Origin: CAWAND01 sp963727915
GTDB lineage: Bacteria; Chloroflexota; Anaerolineae; Anaerolineales; E44-bin32
Direction: 5' to 3'
Assembly: GCA_963727915.1 (NCBI GenBank)
Contig: CAVSID010000001.1
Span: 372,001 to 436,000 of the forward strand
Length of the DNA stretch: 64,000 nt
Shown here: in pieces, positions 8,300 through 16,293 of the stretch
Layout of the letters: the number at the start of each line of letters is the position of its first letter
How positions within the stretch are numbered: the stretch's first letter is position 1
Translations under genes and position numbers: made by a program
The notes under the pieces: model-generated
The model's input: the letters and a program-made list of their open reading frames with translations, nothing else
Told to the model about the DNA's origin: nothing
Database searches by the model: none

Positions 8300-8470
8300 C
8301 TACGTCAGGAGTGCCTGTGCCAGAAGCCAGCCCTCGAGCAGAAGGACGACGAAGAAGCCCGTCAGCAGGGCGTTCCGCACCCAGCGCTCGAATCTGGATT
8401 GTGCCGGCTGGAAGTGTTCCGGCGGGAGCTCAAGTTCTGTAAAGAGATGGTCCCTGTCTGTCGTAATCAT
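8300..8470 (-). CDS. Small single-pass membrane protein, 56 aa
   Basis: The ATG at 8470 has an AGGCAGGG-like ribosome site upstream. It opens a 56-residue product: a soluble acidic front (ITTDRDHLFTELELPPEHFQ) and one C-terminal membrane helix (RNALLTGFFVVLLLEGWLL). The frame is open further upstream, but those residues have no membrane or domain pattern. A strong hairpin directly after the stop supports an independent gene. Function unknown. Confidence 0.55.
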   Translation of the reverse strand: MITTDRDHLFTELELPPEHFQPAQSRFERWVRNALLTGFFVVLLLEGWLLAQALLT

Positions 8471-8589
8471 GATGTCCCTGCCTCTGTAAATTAGTGCGTG
8501 TCCAGATGAATCCATCTTAGCCCCCCTGGCGGAACCCGGTAAGTTTTGTAAGGCGCCTGTAACGTCGCCGTCGAAGACGGCTCGCATGC

Positions 8590-8595
8590 TAAAAT
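8590..8595 (+). promoter_or_regulatory. -10 box TAAAAT placed for a leaderless transcript
   Basis: TGCTAAAAT ends only 6 bases before the ATG at 8602, so transcription should begin at or next to the start codon. It is an extended -10 form (TGC upstream) shared with other genes in the window. Confidence 0.5.
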
Positions 8596-8601
8596 GGCGC
8601 C

Positions 8602-10507
8602 ATGTACCGGGCTGTTCGCCCCTTCCTGGCGGGCCCAATCCTCGGGGCCTTGATCTTGATCGGCCTGTCCGCTAGCGCCGGCTCGGTTCGTATCGCCTCG
8701 GCCCAGACCCGCACCGCCGCTCGCCTCACCCAGGCTCTGAGTGGGAACTTCCCTCAAATGAGCCTGTTTGTGGCCGTCGACGACGCCTCAGGCGGGCGTG
8801 CCCGCGGCCTGACCCCTGACCAGTTCCAGGTCATCGAAGATAATCAACCGCGCACACCCCAACTCGGTAGTCGAGGAGCAGGTGCCGACGCGTCAGGTCT
8901 TCGTGGTCAATACTGCCTCCGGGCTCGGCGTTCGTGATAGCCGCGGCCGAACTCGGTTCGACTTCGTCCAAATGGCGATGCTCGACTGGTGGGCCAACCC
9001 CCTGGCGACCCGCTACGGTCAGGATGATCTTTCACTGCTGACCGGGGACGGCAGCCTCATCCGGCACAGCCCGGCGGCGGCCGAACTGGCCTCGGCTATC
9101 GACCACCACACCCCCACTTTTGACCCGACAACGGCTGGCTACAATCTTCTGCTGGACGGCCTCAATCTCGTCAGTGAGGGCCCGACCCAACCCGGGACGG
9201 TTCAGATTGTGATTTTCTTCACAAGCCTTCCTGCACAGACGGATGACGCCGCCCGCACCAACGCCATCGACCGGGCGCGACAGATGGGGGTCACCATCTA
9301 TCCGGTCCTGATCGACACGCCGCAAGCCGTGGGGACGTCCCAAGAAGAGGCCCTGCGCCAGGTAGCGGAGCAAACCGGCGGCCAGCTAATCATCTTCGAC
9401 CCGCAACAGCCGCTCGGAGGCTTGGGCGAACGCTTGCTTCAGCAGCGGAATCAGTACAGAGTTGACTACACCTCGCAGGCCAACATCTCCGGGGCCCATG
9501 AGGTGCGTGTGCAAGTTGCCTACGGCGGCCAATCCCTGGCCACGAACACCGCCGTATTTTCGGTGGCGCTCCAACCCCCTCAGGTCACACTCATCCAGCC
9601 CCCGTCCAAGATCACGCGCACCTCCGAGGACAAGGCGGTGCCGCTCGACAGTTTGCCGCCCACCGAGACGGTTGTGACCGTGCTGGTGACTTTCCCTGAC
9701 GGGCACCAGCGGGCCATCGCTCAGAGCGAGCTCCTGGTGGACGGGCAGGTGGTTACCCAAAACAGCGGGCCGCCATTCGACAGTTTTCGGTGGGACCTGA
9801 CAGCGTTTCGCCAGAGTGGTGATCACACGCTTCAAGCTCGGGTGACGGACAGCCTGGGTCTGCAAGCCAAGTCCGTCCTCCAGCCGGTGACCGTCGATGT
9901 CGTCCCACCGCCCGCCGGGCTCCAAGCCATCGGGCCGGCACTGGGCTCGCTGCTGCTGGTGCTGATCGTGCTGGTGGGCGGGGTCATGGGAGCCTACTTC
10001 TTTCTCTCCTACGGCCAGCGCCGAAGTCAGGTACCGGCGGCGGCCGCGGCCTCTCCTCGTGCCCCCGGCCTGCGCCGTTTGCAGCGTGCCAGCCTCCACC
10101 AAATGGATGCGTCCGGCGCAGTGGAAGCTTTCCTTGTGCCGGTGAACGGCACGGACCACGCGTCGCCGATCCCGTTGGTGGGCGCCGACATCACCCTGGG
10201 GCGTGACCCCTCCCTATCGGCCTTTCCCCTTGACGACCCATCTGTGTCCAACTTGCACGCCCGCCTTATCCGACAGGCCGGAGGCGAGTATCAGCTGCGA
10301 GATCAGGGTTCCGTGGCCGGGACATGGATCAACTACGAGCGCTTGGACGACGACGGTCAGAACCTGCACCACGGCGACCTGGTCCATTTGGGTCGCGTGG
10401 CCTTCCGCTTCCAGCGCACCGGCGTGCCCGACTGGCCCGACATACAGGTCGTGCCGGCCGACGATGAAGGCTTCCCCGCCCCTCCGACCAAGGAGCCCGA
10501 GGCATGA
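8602..10507 (+). CDS. Secreted/anchored VWA-like protein with cytoplasmic FHA domain (one frame break)
   Basis: About 635 residues if the break near 8855-8880 is repaired. The order is: signal/anchor helix, VWA-like domain, Ig-like stretch, membrane helix, FHA domain. The VWA-like domain has VFVVNTASGLGVR where the metal site DxSxS would be, so it looks degenerate, plus VIFFTSLP. The helix is at LLLVLIVLVGGVMGAYFF. The FHA domain has LGRDPSLS, SVSNLHARL and GTWIN, the normal phosphothreonine-binding residues. It would couple an outside domain to a phosphopeptide reader inside the cell. The stop overlaps the start of the PP2C gene, which suggests a joint phospho-signalling unit. No Ser/Thr kinase is visible in the window. 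Confidence 0.75.
9207..9224. promoter_or_regulatory. TTGTG-N8-CACAA palindrome inside a coding region
   Basis: TTGTGATTTTCTTCACAA is a perfect TTGTG-N8-CACAA site but sits inside the VWA-FHA gene, so its role as an operator is doubtful. It is listed because of the recurrence of the motif. Confidence 0.3.
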
Positions 10508-11346
10508 TTCCTTCCGACCAGCCCCACCTGCGTGTGTCCGCCGTGTCCAACCCGGGCAGAGTGCGCGACCACAATGAAGATAGTTACGGTGTGACGGCCT
10601 ATCGCCTGGAACCGGATGCGAAGCCGGGGCTCCTGGCGGTCCTGGCAGATGGCATCGGGGGGCACCAGGCGGGTGAAGTGGCGTCGGCCCTAACGGTGGA
10701 CACCGTCATCAAGACCGTCGAGAGCCAGCCTGGAGGGGAGCCTCTGGCCGTCCTTGCCTCGGCCGTCCGCGAGGCCGCGCTCCAGGTTCGCCGTGCGGCG
10801 ACCAGCGACAAGGCGCATGAAGGCATGGGATCCACCCTGGCGGTGGCCTGGATCATTGGGCCCAGACTGTACACGGTCAACGTCGGCGACAGTCGGATCT
10901 ACTTTCGGCGAGAGGGAGACCTGCACCGGATCAGTGTGGACCACACGTGGATCCAGGAGGCCCTGGACAACGAAATCATCCAACCCGACGAGGTGGAGGG
11001 GCACCCCAACGCCCACGTCTTGCGGCGTCACATCGGTGGCGCCAACCCCCCCGAACCAGATTTCCGCCTGCGGTTGCAGCTCGACGAGACCGATGAAGCC
11101 TCGGTCGCCAACCAGGGGATGATCCTCAAGCCTGGCGACCAACTCCTGCTGTGCAGCGATGGCCTGACCGATCTCGTCTCGGGACCCGATATCGACGCCG
11201 CGCTAGCCCAGAAGGGTCCCAAAGCCACCGCTGATTTACTTCAGCTCGCCCTCGATCACGGCGGCCACGACAACATCACCATCATCGTGCTGGAGGTCCC
11301 CAAACCGATCAAGCCCTCCGGCGAGAGCCTTCCGCACCGAACCTGA
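10504..11346 (+). CDS. PP2C-family Ser/Thr protein phosphatase
   Basis: The 280-residue cytoplasmic enzyme removes phosphate from Ser/Thr residues using two metal ions. All key motifs are present: RDHNEDSYG, VLADGIGGHQAG, GSTLAVAW, NVGDSRIYF, CSDGLTDLV and GGHDNITIIV. It should therefore be active. An insert around residues 140-200 (DNEIIQPDEVEGHPNAHVL) is normal in PknB-linked phosphatases. The ATG overlaps the stop of the FHA gene by 4 bases, which implies translational coupling. The likely substrates are proteins read by the FHA domain. Confidence 0.95.
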   Translation: MIPSDQPHLRVSAVSNPGRVRDHNEDSYGVTAYRLEPDAKPGLLAVLADGIGGHQAGEVASALTVDTVIKTVESQPGGEPLAVLASAVREAALQVRRAATSDKAHEGMGSTLAVAWIIGPRLYTVNVGDSRIYFRREGDLHRISVDHTWIQEALDNEIIQPDEVEGHPNAHVLRRHIGGANPPEPDFRLRLQLDETDEASVANQGMILKPGDQLLLCSDGLTDLVSGPDIDAALAQKGPKATADLLQLALDHGGHDNITIIVLEVPKPIKPSGESLPHRT

Positions 11347-11418
11347 CAGCCAGGCAGACCTTGCGGTCCATTGGGCCTGATTCTTGCAGCTTTGATTGCG
11401 AGGAATTCGGCGCGTGCG

Positions 11419-11424
11419 TACAAT
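11419..11424 (+). promoter_or_regulatory. -10 box TACAAT, 7 bases before the start codon
   Basis: TACAAT ends 7 bases before the ATG at 11432. This supports that ATG over upstream TTG/GTG codons in the same frame and suggests a leaderless transcript. Confidence 0.45.
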
Positions 11425-11431
11425 GGTGCCT

Positions 11432-13564
11432 ATGACCACCGATCTTCAGACAGATGTAGGTTTGCTGCATGTCGCCGGCGGGGCGCCTCGTTCGACGCCT
11501 CCACCGGGCACCCTGGCACGCGCCGCTCCCCGCCGACCGGCTCGCGGCCGGGCGGATGATCTTCTGTTCCTTACAGTACAGGTCCAGGCCTCAGGCAGGG
11601 TGCCGCCGGGTATGCTCGACCACCTTGCACAAGCTGGCGCCGATGTTTTCTACCGAACCCCAGGCTCGGTCACATCCGCCCTGCGCGAGGTCATGCTGGA
11701 GGTCAGCGACGAGTTGGCCAATGCCGGCCGCGCTCAGGAGCCCGTCGGCCGCTACCTCGGCCGGGTCGTGGCAGCCGTGATGCGCGACGACAACCTCTAC
11801 ATGGCCCAATGCGGACCGGGCCGTTTGACGCTGATCCGAGGCAGTCAGGTGAGTAGCATGAGCTCGCCCGAAGCCGCCAACCGGCCGCTCGGCAGCGCCC
11901 CCAACCCATTCGTGCGCTACCACCACATTCAGGTCCGGCCCGGCGACACGCTGCTAATAACGCCTTTCGATGACACACTTTGGACGGAGGGCACGCTCTC
12001 CGCCTTGAGCAGCCTGCCACCGGCTCAGGCCGTCGAACGCCTGCAGGCATCGGCTTCCAAGGACCTGTCGGGGTTGCTGCTGAGGATCATGCCCCAGGGT
12101 CAGGTGGCTGCACCGCTTCCAGCCGCCACTCCCCCTCCCTCCAAGACCGACCCAACCCAGGCCCGAGCCCGGCGCGCCCGGCCATCCACGTCGCTCGATC
12201 TGCCCACCTCGCGCGCCTCCAAGTTGCTCTCCAGAGCCAGGACCTGGATCTCGCCGGCCGGATCCGCCGTCCGCCGTGGATTGGTCAGGTTTGGCCAGAG
12301 CCTCTTGGCTTTGGTCGTACGCCTGGCGCCGGGGCTGGCCGAATCACCCAAGCCAGGGCAGTTCCCCCCGGGTATGCTGGCCGGAACGGCGGTGGCCGTC
12401 CCGATCATCGTGCTGGTCGTCGTCAGTGTCGTGTATTTCAAACGCGGCCGGACCCAGCAGTATCAGACGTATCTGGCGCAGGCCGCACAATCGATCGATC
12501 TGGCCAAGCGCAGCCAGGATCCGATCGAGGTTCGCGCCGGGTGGATCGATGCGCAGCGAGCCCTGGAACAGGCCGCCGAGTACGGCAACGACGGCCAGCT
12601 TTCGTCCCTCCAATCCGAGGTTTCGGCCGCCATTGATAATCTCGACCTGGTTGTGCGGCTCGATTATCGCCCGCTGATCAACGGTGGCTTCGGAGGAGAT
12701 GCTCGGATCAGTGCTCTGGCAGCCACCGCCAGCGATTTGTTCGTGCTCGACGCCGCCCATCAGACGATATACCGCACTTGGGCGACCGGGCGCGGGTTTG
12801 AGATCGATAGCAATTTCGAGTGCCTGCACGGCGCATCCAGCTTCCCCGGCATGGGCACGCCCGTGGACCTGGCCGTCCAGCAGGCGCCGGGTGCACTGGG
12901 CGCCGAGGGCGTCGTCGCCCTCGATGCTGACGGCACGCTGCTCTACTGCGCTCCGGATCGGCGACCGCTCACCGGACAGCTGACCCCGCCCGACACCGGG
13001 TTCGGCCGAATCCAGGCGATCGACGTGTTCAACGACACGCTCTACGTGCTCGATCCCCAGTCCAACGCCGTCTGGATGTACGATGCAACCGGCGGCATCT
13101 TCAGCGGTAATGCTTCGCTGTATTTCGCCGAGCAAGCCCCCGACCTGAAGGACGCCATCGATCTGGCTGAGGCGCAGGAAGAGCTGTTCATCCTTCACCA
13201 GGATGGAACGCTGGACCGCTGTCAGCGGTCCACCGAGCCGCAAACGGGCGGCGGGGTCCGCATCCGGGTGGACTGCTCAAAGGACGAGACCTTCAAAAAC
13301 GCGACCGCCGTCGGTCAGAGCGGGGGTCTTCTTCCCGGCGCCTTGCTGACGCAAATGGACTATTCCCCGCCGCCTGAACCGTCTCTATACTTCTTGGATG
13401 CCACCGGAAAGGCCGTCTACCACTTCAGCATGCGGATGGTTTACCAGGGACGGTTGGAGTCCAACATCGATATCCCCGACTACATTTCGGCGATGACCCT
13501 CGGACCGCCCAACGACCTTTACTTGGCGGCTGGTGGCCAGGTCTACTACGTGCAGCTCAAGTGA
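11432..13564 (+). CDS. PP2C-like pseudo-phosphatase with membrane helix and propeller-like outer domain
   Basis: About 710 residues. The N-terminal 230 residues follow the PP2C fold (YLGRVVAAVMRDDNLYMAQ, GPGRLTLIRG, RPGDTLLITPFDDTLW) but lack the DG-GG, GD and DN metal ligands, so catalysis is unlikely. A proline-rich linker, a helix (GTAVAVPIIVLVVVSVVYF) and an outside domain follow. The outside domain has repeated strand pairs (SALAATASDLFVLDAAHQTI, IQAIDVFNDTLYVLD, ISAMTLGPPNDLYLA) like a beta-propeller. It is a plausible membrane sensor working with the active phosphatase and FHA protein upstream. The start is set by the -10 box and by fit to the domain. Confidence 0.65.
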   Translation: MTTDLQTDVGLLHVAGGAPRSTPPPGTLARAAPRRPARGRADDLLFLTVQVQASGRVPPGMLDHLAQAGADVFYRTPGSVTSALREVMLEVSDELANAGRAQEPVGRYLGRVVAAVMRDDNLYMAQCGPGRLTLIRGSQVSSMSSPEAANRPLGSAPNPFVRYHHIQVRPGDTLLITPFDDTLWTEGTLSALSSLPPAQAVERLQASASKDLSGLLLRIMPQGQVAAPLPAATPPPSKTDPTQARARRARPSTSLDLPTSRASKLLSRARTWISPAGSAVRRGLVRFGQSLLALVVRLAPGLAESPKPGQFPPGMLAGTAVAVPIIVLVVVSVVYFKRGRTQQYQTYLAQAAQSIDLAKRSQDPIEVRAGWIDAQRALEQAAEYGNDGQLSSLQSEVSAAIDNLDLVVRLDYRPLINGGFGGDARISALAATASDLFVLDAAHQTIYRTWATGRGFEIDSNFECLHGASSFPGMGTPVDLAVQQAPGALGAEGVVALDADGTLLYCAPDRRPLTGQLTPPDTGFGRIQAIDVFNDTLYVLDPQSNAVWMYDATGGIFSGNASLYFAEQAPDLKDAIDLAEAQEELFILHQDGTLDRCQRSTEPQTGGGVRIRVDCSKDETFKNATAVGQSGGLLPGALLTQMDYSPPPEPSLYFLDATGKAVYHFSMRMVYQGRLESNIDIPDYISAMTLGPPNDLYLAAGGQVYYVQLK

Positions 13565-13630
13565 TGTCCGGGCTTTGACATCGGCCGCACCACCATCTAG
13601 AATGCAACTGTCATCAATTCGGAGGAATGT

Positions 13631-14764
13631 GTGAGCCGCTGGGCGGGCAAGTACGTCATCGGTTTGACCGGCAACATCGCCAACGGGAAGAGCGTCGTGC
13701 GCAAGATGCTCGAGCACCTCGGCGCCTACGGCATCGACGCCGACGCCCTGGCGCACCGGGCGATCTCCGAAGGCGCCCCCGGCTACGATCTTGTCGTCAA
13801 GAGTTTTGGCCGTTGGGTGCTGGACGATGAGGGGCACGTCGACCGGGCGAGGCTGTCAAAGATCGTCTTCTCCGACCCCAAGGCGCTCGGACAACTTGAA
13901 GGGATCGTCCACCCGCTTGTTTCCCACGCGGTTGATCTGCTGATCCGGCGGGCCAAGCAGACTGTGGTCGTGGTGGAGGCGATCAAGCTGCTCGAGACGG
14001 ACCTGGCGACGGGGTGTGACACCATCTGGGTTGTCAACGCGCCCCAGAAGCAGCAGATCGAGCGCATGATGCACAAGCGCAAGATGACCGAGGCCGTCGC
14101 ACGCCAGCGGATCGCAGCGCAGTCTCCGCAGGAGAACAAGCTCCGCGCCGCCAATGTCGTGATCCACAACGATGGAAGTTTTGAAAGGACCTGGGATCAG
14201 GTTCAGGCGGCCTGGACCAAGCTTCCGAAGCCGAGAGAACCCTTGCTCGCCGAGCCGCCAACCACCCACGCCGGCGAGATCAGCGTCCGCCGAGGCCGGC
14301 CACAAGACGCGGACGAGATCGCCCGCTTCATCACGCACGCAACGCGCGGACGCCGTCGGATGTCACGCTCGGACGTGATGGCTTCCTTTGGCGAGAAGGC
14401 CTACTTCATGATCGAGAAGGCAGGCGACCTGGCGGGTGTCGCCGGTTGGCAGGTCGAAAACCTCGTCACCCGCATCGATGAGCTCTATTTCGACAACAAT
14501 CTGTCGCTCGACCAGGCCATCCCGGCGTTGATGGAGGCGGTCGAGCAGGCATCGAGCGAGCTGCAAAGTGAGGCCGCGCTGCTCTTCCTACCACCTTACC
14601 TTGCCCAGCACGTGGGCACATGGCGGGGCGCAGGCTACAAACCGCAGACCATTCAAGGGCTGGGCGTGCGCGCCTGGCAGGAAGCGGCCGTAGAATCCAT
14701 GCCACGCGGCGCTTCTCTGTGGTTCAAACAGCTTCGGACGGACCGGGTGATGCGCCCGCTTTAA
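13631..14764 (+). CDS. coaE: Dephospho-CoA kinase fused to a GNAT-like C-terminal domain
   Basis: The first about 200 residues are dephospho-CoA kinase, the last step of CoA synthesis. The evidence is the P-loop GLTGNIANGKSVV, IDADALAHRAI, the IVHPLV region, and lid residues RMMHKRKMTEAVARQRIAAQ. Residues about 215-377 (ISVRRGRPQDADEIARFI, then an ending in GAGYKPQTIQGLGVRAWQEA) resemble a GNAT acetyltransferase fold. Normal CoaE is about 200 residues, so this is a fusion. The acetyl-CoA site of the second domain is not obvious. The GTG start at 13631 has GGAGGAAT just upstream, and a TAGAAT -10-like box lies about 30 bases before it. Confidence 0.88.
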   Translation: MSRWAGKYVIGLTGNIANGKSVVRKMLEHLGAYGIDADALAHRAISEGAPGYDLVVKSFGRWVLDDEGHVDRARLSKIVFSDPKALGQLEGIVHPLVSHAVDLLIRRAKQTVVVVEAIKLLETDLATGCDTIWVVNAPQKQQIERMMHKRKMTEAVARQRIAAQSPQENKLRAANVVIHNDGSFERTWDQVQAAWTKLPKPREPLLAEPPTTHAGEISVRRGRPQDADEIARFITHATRGRRRMSRSDVMASFGEKAYFMIEKAGDLAGVAGWQVENLVTRIDELYFDNNLSLDQAIPALMEAVEQASSELQSEAALLFLPPYLAQHVGTWRGAGYKPQTIQGLGVRAWQEAAVESMPRGASLWFKQLRTDRVMRPL

Positions 14765-14790
14765 TCCGAGCACAGCTTCCGTTGTCTCCG

Positions 14791-14821
14791 AGCGCCCGGC
14801 CGGATCCCACCGTCGGGCGCT
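14791..14821 (+). terminator. Hairpin after coaE
   Basis: AGCGCCCG at 14791-14798 pairs with CGGGCGCT at 14814-14821, followed by GTTGATT. It sits 27 bases after the coaE stop. Confidence 0.5.
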
Positions 14822-14942
14822 GTTGATTCGACTTCCGGTGATAGGGATTGGCAGTGGTTTGAGGGGATATGACAGGTCACGGAGGCTAGAATGAACCTGG
14901 CTGCGATTGGCGCAGCCACCTACCGGAGGGGCTTTCCACAGC

Positions 14943-15383
14943 GTGGCTCAACCATCGAATAAGCGAGTTCAAACCGGGTCGGCTGCCTCCTATCGTCGCC
15001 TGACCTACCTGCAGGCGGCGTACCTGGCGCTGGTTCCGATTATCGCCGGACTGGGCTATGTGATCGGCATCTGCGGCGCCAAAGGCGGGGCCTGTCCTTC
15101 GGCGCTGCTTACCCTCGGCGGGTTGGCGGCGCCGGCATCGATCCTATCGCTTGGGTTGAGTTCACCCTATCTCATCCCGTTGGGGGCGATAACGGTACTG
15201 ACCGGTTTGAAATTGGCCAGCACGGCGGAAGCCGTCGGGGACCGGCCATCGGCCCGCAGACTACGTTGGCACCTGTTGATCCCGTTGACAACGATCGTCG
15301 TCTCGGTTTCCTCGCTGGCAGTGCTTTTCGTTTCGGCGTTGGCGATGCTGATTCTGGCGCCGGGGCTTCTCACCTGGGCTTAG
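14943..15383 (+). CDS. Small polytopic membrane protein, 146 aa
   Basis: The product has four hydrophobic stretches (YLALVPIIAGLGYVIG, GLAAPASILSLGLSSPYL, LIPLGAITVLTGL, LLIPLTTIVVSVSSLAVLF) after a charged start. The GTG at 14943 has a GGAGGGG ribosome site 11 bases upstream and is preferred to the upstream TTG at 14907. It is convergent with rsgA, whose stop overlaps its last codons. No family was recognised. Confidence 0.55.
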   Translation: MAQPSNKRVQTGSAASYRRLTYLQAAYLALVPIIAGLGYVIGICGAKGGACPSALLTLGGLAAPASILSLGLSSPYLIPLGAITVLTGLKLASTAEAVGDRPSARRLRWHLLIPLTTIVVSVSSLAVLFVSALAMLILAPGLLTWA

Positions 15384-16290
15384 TCTTCCCCCGCTCGAAT
15401 CCGGAGATATAATTCATACCGCGCAGGGTCGATTTCCCCTTTTTCCAGTGCCGCCAGCACGGCACAGCCTGGTTCATGCAGGTGGCTGCAATCGCTGAAC
15501 GCGCAACCAGCCACACGATCGCGGATCTCTGGGAAGTAGGCGTCCAATTCCTCAGGTTCGATATCCCAAAGGGCGAACGCCTTCACACCGGGCGTATCGG
15601 CAATGTATCCGCCCAACTCCAAACGGACCAGCCTCAGGGACACTGTGGTATGCGACCCCTTGCGGGTGCCTTCTCGGATGGCGCCCGTGCGCAGCGCCAG
15701 ACCCGGCTGGATAGCGTTCAACAGGCTTGTCTTGCCCACGCCGGACGGTCCAGCGAAGACACTGATGCGATCCTGGAGGCGCGCTCGAATCTTGTCGATG
15801 CCTTCGCCTCCCTTAGCGGATGTGTATAGCACCGGGTAGCCAACCGGCTCGTAGCGATCGAAAACTCCGCGACAGGCACCCTCCTCCACCAAATCGATCT
15901 TGTTGGCACAGATGACGGCTGGAATATGCTCTCGCTCGGCTGCTACCAACAGCCGGTCAAGCATCCGCGGGTTGGGGGGAGGATCGGCGCAGGCCATGAC
16001 GAAGAAGACTTGGTCCGGATTGGCGACTATGATCTGCTCGCGGTCTTGCGACGGCGCCTGGCGAGAAAGCACCCGGGTTCCTGGGGGCTACCTCATCGAT
16101 CACCGCCTTGCCATGGTCCAGAAGTCGAACCTTGACTCGGTCGCCAAGGGCGGCCAGATCAGTAAGCGCATTCGAACTCTTTGAGGCGACCACGAAGTTG
16201 GGCCGTAACCATCCCCTGCGCCGTCTCGACCTCAAACAGCCCAGATTGGGCGGTCACGATCAGGCCGTCGATCAGAGGGCCGTCGGCCAT
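15380..16290 (-). CDS. rsgA: Ribosome small-subunit GTPase RsgA (two frame breaks)
   Basis: RsgA is a circularly permuted GTPase that tests 30S maturation. The OB-fold start (DGLIVTAQSGLFEVETAQ) begins at the ATG at 16290. The frame then changes near 16180 and 16085. The permuted G motifs are G4 ICANKIDLVE, G1 FAGPSGVGKTSLLN and G3 IADTPGVKAF. The zinc finger CAFSDCSHLHEPGC closes the protein, as in all RsgA. Total length is about 303 residues, as usual. It overlaps the end of the upstream PBP gene. Confidence 0.92.
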
Positions 16291-16293
16291 CGG

